Shown: positions 1 through 6,549 of the stretch, in pieces
Layout: each line of letters begins with the position of its first letter
How positions within the stretch are numbered: the first letter of the stretch is position 1
Origin: an uncultured Clostridium sp.
GTDB taxonomy: Bacteria > Bacillota > Clostridia > Peptostreptococcales > Peptostreptococcaceae
DNA length: 13,823 nt
Assembly (NCBI GenBank): GCA_900550335.1
Contig: URRU01000026.1
Span: forward strand, 1 to 13,823
Direction: 5' to 3'
The notes under the pieces: generated by a model
Databases searched by the model: none
Told to the model about the DNA's origin: nothing
What the model saw: the letters and a program-made list of their open reading frames with translations, nothing else
Position numbers and translations under genes: made by a program

Positions 1-726
1 ACGTCTTTCTGCATTTACATAGAATTCTTTCTTATATAGCTTATTTATCAAATTTTTAGTTTTTCTATCGCTAAAATTGTTTTTTATTATATCTAGTACC
101 AACTTTCGCCATACCTTTTTCATATATGTATATGGTATGAAATCTAATTTTTTGAACCACTTATTATTTCTATCTATTCCACCTTCGGTGTATAAGGCGT
201 GTATATGAGGATTCCATTTTAAATCTCCACCAAAGGTGTGTACTACAGCAATTACCCCTAATTCATAATTTCCCTTTGTTTTATTTTTATGAAAACTATC
301 TAATACCTCATATGTAGCATCTTGTAAATCTTTTAAAAGCTCTCGCTTTCTGTAGAAATAAACTCTTAACTCCTCCGGAATTGTGAAAACTGCATGTCTA
401 TGAGAAACATCAAGCATATTTTCTACCTGTTTTTCTGCCCATTCCATAGAATATTTTCTTCCACACTTTGTACAAAACTTACTTTTACAAGTGAACCCTT
501 GGATATACTCTTCTCCACAGTCTATACATTTGTGTTTTATATATCCGTTCTCTATATTTCCACAATTTAAAGCCTTTATTACAGTATTTTCTATCTGATC
601 TCTCATTTCTCTTCTAACTTTATTCCAATATTTTAGTTTGAATTCTTCAAAGTGATTTTTTAATATTTTCTTAATGATTTTTTCATCTTTTTGCTTTTTC
701 AATACATTCATATTACTATTGTACAT
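1..726 (-). CDS. IS91-family transposase, N-terminal part (runs off the left edge)
   Basis: The open frame runs from ATG at 726 to the window edge without a stop, giving 242 codons of an incomplete gene. Seen in the translation: a cysteine cluster at residues 67-88 (CIDC, then C80, C85, C88) like the zinc-binding N-terminal domain of IS91 transposases, then the motif NPHIHALYTEGG at about 172-183. That motif contains His174-Ile-His176, the metal-binding HUH motif of rolling-circle (Y1/Y2) transposases. In the family a catalytic tyrosine lies further toward the C-terminus; that part is outside the window. An in-frame TAA just upstream limits the start to ATG 726 or ATG 711. Neither has a strong ribosome binding site (only GTGGAAAAC before 726), in contrast to the AGGAGG sites of the housekeeping genes here. 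The element lies downstream of the man operon terminator in the same orientation. Whether the copy is intact cannot be seen. Confidence 0.85.
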   Translation of the reverse strand, partial: MYNSNMNVLKKQKDEKIIKKILKNHFEEFKLKYWNKVRREMRDQIENTVIKALNCGNIENGYIKHKCIDCGEEYIQGFTCKSKFCTKCGRKYSMEWAEKQVENMLDVSHRHAVFTIPEELRVYFYRKRELLKDLQDATYEVLDSFHKNKTKGNYELGVIAVVHTFGGDLKWNPHIHALYTEGGIDRNNKWFKKLDFIPYTYMKKVWRKLVLDIIKNNFSDRKTKNLINKLYKKEFYVNAERR

Positions 727-765
727 AAGTTTTCCACAATTTTAAATTATTATAATTTCCTTAGG

Positions 766-794
766 AATAAAAAAAAGTGTATTTTCATACACTC
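766..794 (-). terminator. Rho-independent terminator of the man PTS operon
   Basis: On the minus strand a perfect 7-bp stem AGTGTAT / ATACACT (776-782 and 787-793) encloses a GAAA tetraloop and is followed by eight Ts (769-776, overlapping the stem foot). It lies 13 nt downstream of the DUF956 stop codon. It separates the PTS operon from the IS91-like gene. Confidence 0.85.
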
Positions 795-806
795 TAATTT
801 ATTTCT

Positions 807-1196
807 TTATTTTTCATTTTTGTCTTTTATTCTAAATAATCTCTTTAACCCACGCCCAATTACCTGGAAGAAAGTTAAGGATTTTAGTAATTTGTCTGAT
901 TCTATATATTTATTTACAGCTCTTAAAGTAGCTTTATTATCTCTTGTAGAAAAGCTGTATGTTCCATTTTCTTTTGTAACTATTGCAAAACGAGATATCC
1001 ATTTTCCACGAAAACTTACAGAACCTAATACATGATCTACCTCTGTCCAAGGAATCTGAATATAATCATTTACATTTTTTTCATTATAGAATTCAAACGC
1101 TTTATCACCAATCATTACATTTCCGTAGCTAGTTAAACCTAAGAATGATGTCGCAGGTACTGTATAGTCTACCTTTGTATTCATTGATTGAGCCAT
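807..1196 (-). CDS. manO: DUF956 family protein (ManO-type) of the mannose PTS operon
   Basis: A 129-residue cytosolic protein with no membrane segment or signal peptide. I recognise it as DUF956, a small family that typically sits just downstream of manXYZ-type PTS genes in Firmicutes and in lactic acid bacteria is named ManO, with a proposed role in regulating the mannose PTS. The molecular mechanism is not settled. The N-terminal half carries the family's globular region (MNTKVDYTVPATSFLGL, then a WTEVDHVLGSV segment near residues 50-60); the C-terminus is basic (GRGLKRLFRIKDK). A strong site AGGAGGGTG just before ATG 1196 supports the start. The gene is 86 nt downstream of manZ, separated from it by a terminator-like hairpin, so it may be expressed at a lower level than the transporter. 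The position strongly supports a link to the PTS. Confidence 0.85.
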   Translation of the reverse strand: MAQSMNTKVDYTVPATSFLGLTSYGNVMIGDKAFEFYNEKNVNDYIQIPWTEVDHVLGSVSFRGKWISRFAIVTKENGTYSFSTRDNKATLRAVNKYIESDKLLKSLTFFQVIGRGLKRLFRIKDKNEK

Positions 1197-1225
1197 AAAA
1201 CACCCTCCTAAAAAATCTTATATTT

Positions 1226-1259
1226 AAAGAAAAAGCTCAGATAACTGAGCTTTTCCTTT
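1226..1259 (-). terminator. Terminator-like hairpin between manZ and the DUF956 gene
   Basis: On the minus strand a perfect 10-bp stem AAAAGCTCAG / CTGAGCTTTT (1231-1240 and 1245-1254) has a TTAT loop. Past one mismatch it extends by four more pairs (CAAAGG side / TTCTTT side). A T-rich tail (TTTTTCTTT) follows. It lies 29 nt after the manZ stop. This is a good intrinsic terminator geometry; because the next gene has no clear promoter of its own, it probably acts as a partial terminator that lowers DUF956 expression. Confidence 0.8.
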
Positions 1260-1282
1260 GTAATATATTTGAAAATATTTAA

Positions 1283-2200
1283 TTACATTATACCTAATAA
1301 GTGAGCACCTATACCAACTATGAATAATGCTATGATTATTACTATTGGAGATACATTTTTCTTTAATAACTTACAGCATAATAATGTTAATAATAAAGCT
1401 GCAAGTCCAGGTATTAACTGGTCTAAGTTACCCTGTAATGTAGTAGTTTTAACTACATCTAGAGCATTTCCACCTAATGAGTTATACATTGTAAGTGCCT
1501 GTTTTATACCTTCTGTTCCAGCTGGTAAGCTAGCCCAATCTATGTAAGCACCTTCAGACTGTGTAACCTGAGAAACTATTGGAGTAAATGAAATACTTAC
1601 CCAACGCTGAACTAGAGAACCTATTATGAACATACCAAGTATTGAAGCTCCCTGAGTTATTTTTCCTAATAATCCACCAGATAAATCCTGTGCTATTGAG
1701 TTACCAACTTTGTATCCGAATTCCTGAGTGTACCATAAGAAAGCCATACGGATTATGTTCCATGCTAAGAAGAATATTAGTGGACCAACTATGTTTCCAC
1801 CTAATGCTAATGAAGCACCTAATGCTCCAAGTATTGGTCTTAGAGTGAACCAGAATACTGGGTCACCAACCCCTGCTAGAGGTCCCATCATACCAACTTT
1901 AACACCCTGTATTGCCTGGTCGTTAACTTCAGCACCATTAGCTCTTTCTTCTTCAAGTGCTAATGTAACCCCTATAACTGGAGCTGATACGTAAGGATGT
2001 GTATTGTAGAATTCCATGTGTCTTTTTAAAGCAGCAATCTGGTCTTCTTTATTTGTATATAATTTTTTGATAGCTGGTATCATTGAATAACACCATCCAC
2101 CATTCTGCATACGTTCATAGTTCCAAGAACCCTGAAGGAACTGATGACGCCAAGCAACAGACATACGATCTTTTTTAGTTAATGATTTTCTTTCTGCCAT
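1283..2200 (-). CDS. manZ: PTS mannose/fructose/sorbose family transporter subunit IID
   Basis: A 305-residue membrane protein, close to the usual 280-305 of family IID subunits. With IIC it forms the sugar-conducting channel of the mannose-type PTS. The conserved family start is visible (KKDRMSVAWRHQFLQGSWNYERMQNGGWCYSMIPAIKKLY, residues about 9-47, quoted as landmarks only), then GPLAGVGDPVFW near 110-121, hydrophobic helices around 120-155 and 185-200, and a C-terminal pair of hydrophobic segments near 265-303 flanking the basic KLLKKN turn. The ribosome binding site AAGGAGG before ATG 2200 fits the start. It follows manY by 21 nt, so the two are co-transcribed. Family IID/IIC proteins are also receptors for class IIa bacteriocins in some Firmicutes; whether that holds here is unknown. 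The substrate (mannose, glucose, fructose or another hexose) cannot be told from sequence. Confidence 0.96.
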   Translation of the reverse strand: MAERKSLTKKDRMSVAWRHQFLQGSWNYERMQNGGWCYSMIPAIKKLYTNKEDQIAALKRHMEFYNTHPYVSAPVIGVTLALEEERANGAEVNDQAIQGVKVGMMGPLAGVGDPVFWFTLRPILGALGASLALGGNIVGPLIFFLAWNIIRMAFLWYTQEFGYKVGNSIAQDLSGGLLGKITQGASILGMFIIGSLVQRWVSISFTPIVSQVTQSEGAYIDWASLPAGTEGIKQALTMYNSLGGNALDVVKTTTLQGNLDQLIPGLAALLLTLLCCKLLKKNVSPIVIIIALFIVGIGAHLLGIM

Positions 2201-2221
2201 TTTTCTTTTCCTCCTTCAAGA

Positions 2222-3037
2222 TTAATATTCATTTAATATATCGCCAAGTGGATCTCCAGAACCACCGTTTCCATTACCACCGTTTCCAGCACTTTCTTTT
2301 AGTCCTAAGTATAATAGAGCTAAAGATACACCTATTACACCAAGAGCTATAAGTGTTAACTGGTTTATAGCAGCTAGAACAAATCCTAGAGCGAAGAATG
2401 GCCATGTTTCTTTTGTTGACATCATGTTTATAACCATTGCATACCCAACAGCGGCAACCATTCCACCACCGATTGTCATACCTGTTGCTAACCATTCAGG
2501 CATTGAGTTTAATGCACCTGTTACAACTGATGCTGGTACGAAACATAAAGCTGCAGCTGGTATAGCTATTCTTACACCCTGAAGTAATATAGCTATTATG
2601 TGCCACATTTCCATTTTTCTCATGTTTGCTTCTTCAGCAGCAGCATCCATGAAATGAACTATTGGTATAGATAATGTACGAACTATCATAGTTAAGAATA
2701 AACCTGCTACTGATAGTGGTATAGCAACTGCTATAGAAGTAGATATTGCAGTCTGAACATTAGTAGTTCCACCATTTAAACCTAATACCATTATTATTGC
2801 AGAAGCAACTGATGCTAAAGCAGCATCTGGTGCAACTGCTGCACCAACGTTTGCCCATCCAAGAGCTATCATCTGTAATGAACCACCAAGGATAACACCC
2901 TCAGTTAAATGTCCACTTACTAATCCTATTAATGTACATGCCACTAGAGGCTGATGGAACTGGAATTCATCTAGAACCCCTTCCATACCTGCTAGCAAGG
3001 CAACAACAATTATTAAAAGTACTGTTATCATTGACAT
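2222..3037 (-). CDS. manY: PTS mannose/fructose/sorbose family transporter subunit IIC
   Basis: A 271-residue polytopic membrane protein of the EII-Sor (IIC) family, of normal length. It begins with a hydrophobic segment (ITVLLIIVVALLAGMEG, residues about 4-20) and continues with the family block LVACTLIGLVSGHLTEGVILGGSLQMIALGWANVGAAVAPD across about 31-71 (landmark). Several further helices follow up to about residue 245. The C-terminus is a short hydrophilic tail very rich in glycine and asparagine (NGGNGNGGSGDP), likely a flexible cytosolic end. It forms the translocation channel with IID and receives phosphate relay from IIAB. The site GAGGAGG lies 10 nt before ATG 3037; a second ATG two codons later is too far from that site, so the first is chosen. 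It sits 21 nt after manX. Confidence 0.96.
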   Translation of the reverse strand: MSMITVLLIIVVALLAGMEGVLDEFQFHQPLVACTLIGLVSGHLTEGVILGGSLQMIALGWANVGAAVAPDAALASVASAIIMVLGLNGGTTNVQTAISTSIAVAIPLSVAGLFLTMIVRTLSIPIVHFMDAAAEEANMRKMEMWHIIAILLQGVRIAIPAAALCFVPASVVTGALNSMPEWLATGMTIGGGMVAAVGYAMVINMMSTKETWPFFALGFVLAAINQLTLIALGVIGVSLALLYLGLKESAGNGGNGNGGSGDPLGDILNEY

Positions 3038-3058
3038 AACTTTATATCCTCCTCGCCT

Positions 3059-4042
3059 TTATGCTTTTGCTAATTCAGCTTTTGCTTTTTTAAGAAGATC
3101 ATCGATATTTTCTCCAGATTCACTTGGAACCTTACGAACATCAAATTTTATTCCCATATCTTTTAATTCTTCTATTGTTTCTATGTCTTTTGCGTCCATT
3201 GCTATTGCTTTATTTGCAACAACTTTACCTACAGAGTGAGCCATAGAACCTAAGTTTAGTTCTTTAATTTCAACTCCACCTTTTATTGCTCTTAAAGCAT
3301 CCTGTGGTGTTTCGAATAATAACATTGCTTCAGTGTTTCCAAAACGAGTATCTTTCTGAACTTTTATCATTTTGTCGATTGGAACAACGTTTGCTTTAAC
3401 CCCAGGAGGAGCCGCCTGTTCTATCATTTTTTTACGTAAATCGTCATGAGCAACAGAATCTGAAACTACGATTATACGATTTGGTTTTGTTGTTTTTGTC
3501 CAAGTTGTAGCAACCTGTCCATGTAATAAACGTGTGTCTATACGTGCTAACACGTATTTTATTTTTCCGTCTCCTATTACTGTTCCTTCTGGTATTGCAC
3601 CACCAGCAGTTACCTGAGCTGGAGCAGCTTCTTCTTTTTTAGGTTCTAAAGATTCAGGACAAACTTTTATTCCTTCTCTTCCAGCACCTACTATATAAGC
3701 TGCTATTTCGTGAGCAGTTTCCATAGATAGACGTGCACCGTATGCTTCTACAAGCATTGGTAAGTTAAGACCAGTAACTATAGCCCATTTTTCGTGTCCT
3801 TCAACAAGTCCTGTAGCCTGATTGAATGGTGTTCCACTCCATAAGTCTACTAAGAATAATACTTCTTCAGGATTTTCGAATGTAGCAATAGCTTCTTCCA
3901 TCTTAGCTTTTAAATCGTTTGGTCCTTCACTTGGCTGTAAAGTAACAGCTTTGACATCCTGCTGTTCACCGAATATCATTGATACTGACTGTAGTATCCC
4001 GTTAGCGAAGTCACCATGACTAGCAAGAACAATTCCTACCAT
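3059..4042 (-). CDS. manX: PTS mannose-type IIAB fusion (phosphocarrier subunit)
   Basis: A 327-residue cytosolic protein with two phosphotransfer domains. IIA spans about 1-130, with MVGIVLASHGDF placing the phosphorylated His at residue 9. An Ala/Pro/Glu-rich linker covers about 131-160. IIB spans about 161-325, with ARIDTRLLHGQV placing the phosphorylated His at 174. HPr phosphorylates IIA, IIA passes the phosphate to IIB, and IIB phosphorylates the sugar entering through IIC/IID. Length and order match ManX of other bacteria. The open frame extends 63 codons further upstream to an ATG at 4231, close to the predicted transcription start. I choose ATG 4042 because the IIA fold starts at this methionine and GGAGG sits 9 nt before it. 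An alternative in-frame ATG at 4123 with AGAGG upstream would add 27 residues not expected in the family. Confidence 0.95.
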   Translation of the reverse strand: MVGIVLASHGDFANGILQSVSMIFGEQQDVKAVTLQPSEGPNDLKAKMEEAIATFENPEEVLFLVDLWSGTPFNQATGLVEGHEKWAIVTGLNLPMLVEAYGARLSMETAHEIAAYIVGAGREGIKVCPESLEPKKEEAAPAQVTAGGAIPEGTVIGDGKIKYVLARIDTRLLHGQVATTWTKTTKPNRIIVVSDSVAHDDLRKKMIEQAAPPGVKANVVPIDKMIKVQKDTRFGNTEAMLLFETPQDALRAIKGGVEIKELNLGSMAHSVGKVVANKAIAMDAKDIETIEELKDMGIKFDVRKVPSESGENIDDLLKKAKAELAKA

Positions 4043-4180
4043 ATCTCTTTTCCTCCATCCATTAATTTTTATATTTCCGAGTTTTATTGATAGAGAAGAC
4101 AAATTATTATCATAAAATTGCATTTTAAACCAACCTCTTAAAGTTAAAAATATCACAATTCGATTAATATAATAGCTTTC

Positions 4181-4195
4181 ACTACTTAAAGTAGT
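4181..4195. promoter_or_regulatory. Perfect 15-bp dyad in the man operon leader
   Basis: ACTACTT-A-AAGTAGT is a perfect inverted repeat with a one-base centre. It lies about 35-50 nt downstream of the predicted start of transcription (near 4230). It could be a repressor operator or the stem of a small RNA hairpin; with a one-base loop, a DNA site is the better reading. No regulator gene is in the window. Confidence 0.45.
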
Positions 4196-4236
4196 ACATT
4201 GTATTCTCTTACCGAAACTCTTTAAATACATTATAC

Positions 4237-4265
4237 ATTATATAGAACATTAAAAAATTTTTCAA
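4237..4265 (-). promoter_or_regulatory. Sigma-A-type promoter of the man PTS operon
   Basis: On the minus strand TTGAAA (4265-4260) and TATAAT (4242-4237) are separated by exactly 17 nt. The expected transcription start is near 4230, giving a leader of about 190 nt before manX. I looked for a sigma-54 type (-24 GG / -12 GC) element, as known for some LevR/ManR-controlled mannose operons, and found none with correct spacing. Confidence 0.7.
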
Positions 4266-4300
4266 CAATTATTTGACAAACTAAATTTGTTATGAAAATA

Positions 4301-4315
4301 GGATAACCTTTATCC
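4301..4315. promoter_or_regulatory. Perfect 15-bp dyad upstream of the man promoter
   Basis: GGATAA-CCT-TTATCC is a perfect 6-bp inverted repeat with a 3-base centre. Its centre is about 78 bp upstream of the predicted start of transcription, a typical place for an activator site. It could equally belong to a repressor loop with the leader dyad at 4181-4195, though the two sequences differ. Confidence 0.4.
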
Positions 4316-4330
4316 ACTTTAATTTCAAAT

Positions 4331-4377
4331 AAAAAAAAGCTATGTATACTTTTTATTTACAAAGTTTACATAGCTTT
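4331..4377 (-). terminator. Rho-independent terminator of glmS
   Basis: The hairpin pairs AAAGCTATGTA with TACATAGCTTT (4336-4346 and 4367-4377), then after one T-T mismatch ACTTT with AAAGT, around an 8-nt loop. On the minus strand it is followed by a run of eight Ts (4331-4338, overlapping the stem foot). It lies 90 nt after the glmS stop and upstream of the man promoter, so it insulates the two units. The 90 nt between are AT-rich with nothing recognisable. Confidence 0.88.
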
Positions 4378-4467
4378 ACTTTATATTTTTATTTATTATT
4401 TTTATTACTAAATTATTTTTTCATTTTATTTATCAAAATTAACTAATGAATAGATTTTTTCAATACA

Positions 4468-6294
4468 TTATTCAACTGTAACTGATTTAGCTAGGTTTCT
4501 TGGTTTATCTACATCAAGACCTTTCATTGTAGATACATAATAAGCTAATAACTGCATTGGAACAACTGCAACTATCGGAACCAACATGTCATCACAGTTT
4601 GGTATATATATTACCTCATCAGAAACTTTTTCTACACTTTTATTATGTTCCTGAGCTATTGATGCAACAAAGGCACCTCTTGCTTTTACTTCCTGCATAT
4701 TTGATACCATTTTTTCAAATAATTTTTCCTGTGTTGCTACAGATATTACTGGAGTACCTTCTTCTATAAGGGCTATTGTTCCGTGTTTTAATTCTCCAGC
4801 AGCAAATGCTTCTGAATGTATATACGAAACTTCTTTTAATTTTAGAGAACCTTCCATAGCTAGTGAGTAGTCAACTCCTCTACCAAGGAAAAATACATGT
4901 TCTTTTGAAACTATTTTTTCTGCAATTTCTTTTATTTTATCTTGGTTGTCTATCACATTTTGAATTTTTTCAGGAAGCTTTTTCATTTTTTCTATAGTTT
5001 CTAGATATTCTTCTTTAGTTATTGTTCCTTTTTCAAGAGCAAAGTTTAGAGCTATCATATATAAAGAAGTTATCTGAGTAGTGTACGCTTTTGTTGATGC
5101 AACTGCTATTTCAGGACCAGCCCAAGTATAGAATACTTCATCTGCTTCTCTTGATATTGATGAACCTACTACATTTGTTACCGCAAGTATTTTAGCACCT
5201 TTAGCTTTTGAATCTCTTAACACCGCTAGAGTATCCGCAGTTTCTCCAGACTGACTCACTAGTATTACTAAAGAATGTTCATCTACAAAATTGTCGCTAT
5301 ATCTAAATTCTGAAGCTATATCTGTTATTACCGGCACTTTTAAGTATTTTTCAAGTGCATTTTTTCCAAGTAATCCAGCATGGTATGCAGTACCACAAGC
5401 AACTATATATATTCTATTTATATTGTCTAAGTCCTCTTTAGTTAAATGGATTCCATCTAATACTATGTTTCCATTTTCGTCTATTCTTCTTTCAAGTGTA
5501 TTTTTAACACCTTCTGGCTGTTCATTTATTTCTTTAAGCATGAAACAATCATATCCACCTTTTGAAGCAGCTTCTATATCCCATTTCACATCGTATATTT
5601 CTTTTTCGACAGGATTTCTTTCTGCGTCGTATATTTTAAGTTCATCGCCTTTTATATGAACAACTTCTCCATTTTCAAGGAAGTATACTTTTCTAGTGTA
5701 TTTTAAAAGTGCTGGTATATCTGAAGCTATAAAGTTTTCTCCTTCTCCAACACCTGCTATAAGAGGACTGTCTTTTCTAACAGCTACTAATTCATCTTCA
5801 TTATCTTTGCATATAACTCCTAATGCATAAGCACCTCTTAATCTAGCTACTGTTTTGTAAACAGCATCAAGAAGATTTCCTTCGTAGTATTTATCTACTA
5901 GATGTGCTATTACTTCTGTATCAGTTTCTGATTTGAATTCCACTCCATCTTCTTTTAATTCTTCCTTTAATTCCATATAGTTTTCTATTATCCCATTGTG
6001 GACAACTGCTATTGTTTTGTCCATATTGAAATGAGGATGAGAGTTTACATCTGATGGTTCTCCATGAGTTGCCCATCTTGTATGGCCTATTCCTAGATGT
6101 CCCTTCATTTCATTTTTTTCAATGTCTTCTGCAAGTACAGCAAGTCTACCCTTGAATTTTCTGATTTCTAATTCACCATCGTTGCATACAGCAACCCCAG
6201 CTGAATCATAACCTCTGTACTCTAATTTTGATAGTCCATCGACTATCACCTCTGATGCATTTTTAGTACCTAAGTACCCAACTATTCCACACAT
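4468..6294 (-). CDS. glmS: Glutamine-fructose-6-phosphate aminotransferase (isomerizing)
   Basis: A 608-residue cytosolic enzyme that makes glucosamine-6-phosphate from fructose-6-phosphate and glutamine, the first step toward UDP-GlcNAc for peptidoglycan. The N-terminal glutaminase domain (about 1-220) starts MCGIVGYLG, with the catalytic Cys2 exposed after methionine removal; HTRWATHG (71-78) and NGIIEN (100-105) are also present. Two SIS sugar-phosphate domains follow: the first (about 285-425) has CGTAYHAG (300-307), SQSGETADT (348-356) and ASTKAYTTQ (399-407); the second (about 455-595) has the LGRGVDY and GSLKLKE segments. The C-terminal tail ends NLAKSVTVE, as in the family, so the protein is complete. 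AGGAGG lies before ATG 6294. The leader carries a glmS ribozyme, so the product glucosamine-6-phosphate lowers expression by triggering mRNA self-cleavage. Confidence 0.98.
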   Translation of the reverse strand: MCGIVGYLGTKNASEVIVDGLSKLEYRGYDSAGVAVCNDGELEIRKFKGRLAVLAEDIEKNEMKGHLGIGHTRWATHGEPSDVNSHPHFNMDKTIAVVHNGIIENYMELKEELKEDGVEFKSETDTEVIAHLVDKYYEGNLLDAVYKTVARLRGAYALGVICKDNEDELVAVRKDSPLIAGVGEGENFIASDIPALLKYTRKVYFLENGEVVHIKGDELKIYDAERNPVEKEIYDVKWDIEAASKGGYDCFMLKEINEQPEGVKNTLERRIDENGNIVLDGIHLTKEDLDNINRIYIVACGTAYHAGLLGKNALEKYLKVPVITDIASEFRYSDNFVDEHSLVILVSQSGETADTLAVLRDSKAKGAKILAVTNVVGSSISREADEVFYTWAGPEIAVASTKAYTTQITSLYMIALNFALEKGTITKEEYLETIEKMKKLPEKIQNVIDNQDKIKEIAEKIVSKEHVFFLGRGVDYSLAMEGSLKLKEVSYIHSEAFAAGELKHGTIALIEEGTPVISVATQEKLFEKMVSNMQEVKARGAFVASIAQEHNKSVEKVSDEVIYIPNCDDMLVPIVAVVPMQLLAYYVSTMKGLDVDKPRNLAKSVTVE

Positions 6295-6358
6295 ATTTCT
6301 GTGCCTCCTAAAAATTATTTATATATTTTTAGAAGTAGTGATAAAAAAATTATTTACT

Positions 6359-6502
6359 CAAATTTCCCTTTGTCCAAAGAATCACTTCTAAGTTTTGAAG
6401 AAATTTTACGATGGTAAATACACCGCAGAGCACCCGCCGAATATTCGATTAACTCTGACCTCGTCAACTTGAAATTATATTCAATTTACAAGTTCTGGCG
6501 CT
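6359..6502 (-). ncRNA. glmS ribozyme-riboswitch (glucosamine-6-phosphate activated)
   Basis: Read on the minus strand, the leader of glmS has the conserved ribozyme core. The cleavage site is A^GCGCCAGAACT (between 6502 and 6501). It is followed by a P1 stem (AACTTG pairing with CAAGTT), then TTGACGAGG, the AGAGTTAATCGA segment, TTCGGCGGGTGC and CTCTGCGG; these blocks match the family consensus in order. Downstream stems at about 6359-6420 include AAATTTC/GAAATTT, ACTT-AGAAGT and CTTTGGACAAAG, corresponding to the P3/P4 accessory region. The known mechanism is cleavage with glucosamine-6-phosphate as cofactor, leaving a 5'-OH downstream RNA that is degraded. A linker of about 60 nt separates it from the glmS start. 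The 3' boundary is approximate; core and cleavage site are clear. Confidence 0.95.
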
Positions 6503-6535
6503 AAAAACAGAAGCGGAAACAAATAGTTTCCGCAT
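6503..6535 (-). terminator. Terminator hairpin after glmM, abutting the glmS ribozyme
   Basis: On the minus strand a perfect 8-bp GC-containing stem GCGGAAAC / GTTTCCGC with a TATTT loop is followed by TTCTGTTTTT. The last T is directly before the A that precedes the ribozyme cleavage bond. It lies 14 nt or so after the glmM stop. The shape is that of an intrinsic terminator, with a slightly interrupted T-tract, so read-through into glmS is plausible. Confidence 0.75.
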
Positions 6536-6549
6536 CCGTAATTTTACAA

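Noticed and set aside
749..777. Promoter for the IS91-like gene with TATAAT at 754-749 (minus)
   Set aside because: The -10 is perfect but the -35 position reads CTTTTT and falls in the man terminator; AT-rich chance match likely.
691..1035. Plus-strand open frame of 114 codons
   Set aside because: It lies antisense to the IS91 gene start, the terminator and the DUF956 gene, has low-complexity Phe/Leu/Asn-rich sequence and no ribosome binding site; a shadow frame.
2274..2495. Minus-strand 73-codon frame inside manY
   Set aside because: A +1 shadow of manY with a composition (many Arg, Cys, Trp, Ser) not seen in real proteins here.
4273..4301. TTGACA on the plus strand as a promoter
   Set aside because: A perfect -35 hexamer, but the hexamer at 17-nt spacing is AAATAG and no gene follows on the plus strand; a chance match.
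4043..4330. Sigma-54 (-24/-12) promoter or PRD-type antiterminator site for the man operon
   Set aside because: GG and GC doublets exist (minus strand near 4110-4130) but with 8 or 12 instead of 10 bases between them; no hairpin pair typical of a RAT/terminator overlap was seen.
4378..4467. Possible small RNA or peptide gene downstream of glmS
   Set aside because: Only AT-rich sequence without start site, ribosome binding site or structure; it is the 3' untranslated region before the terminator.
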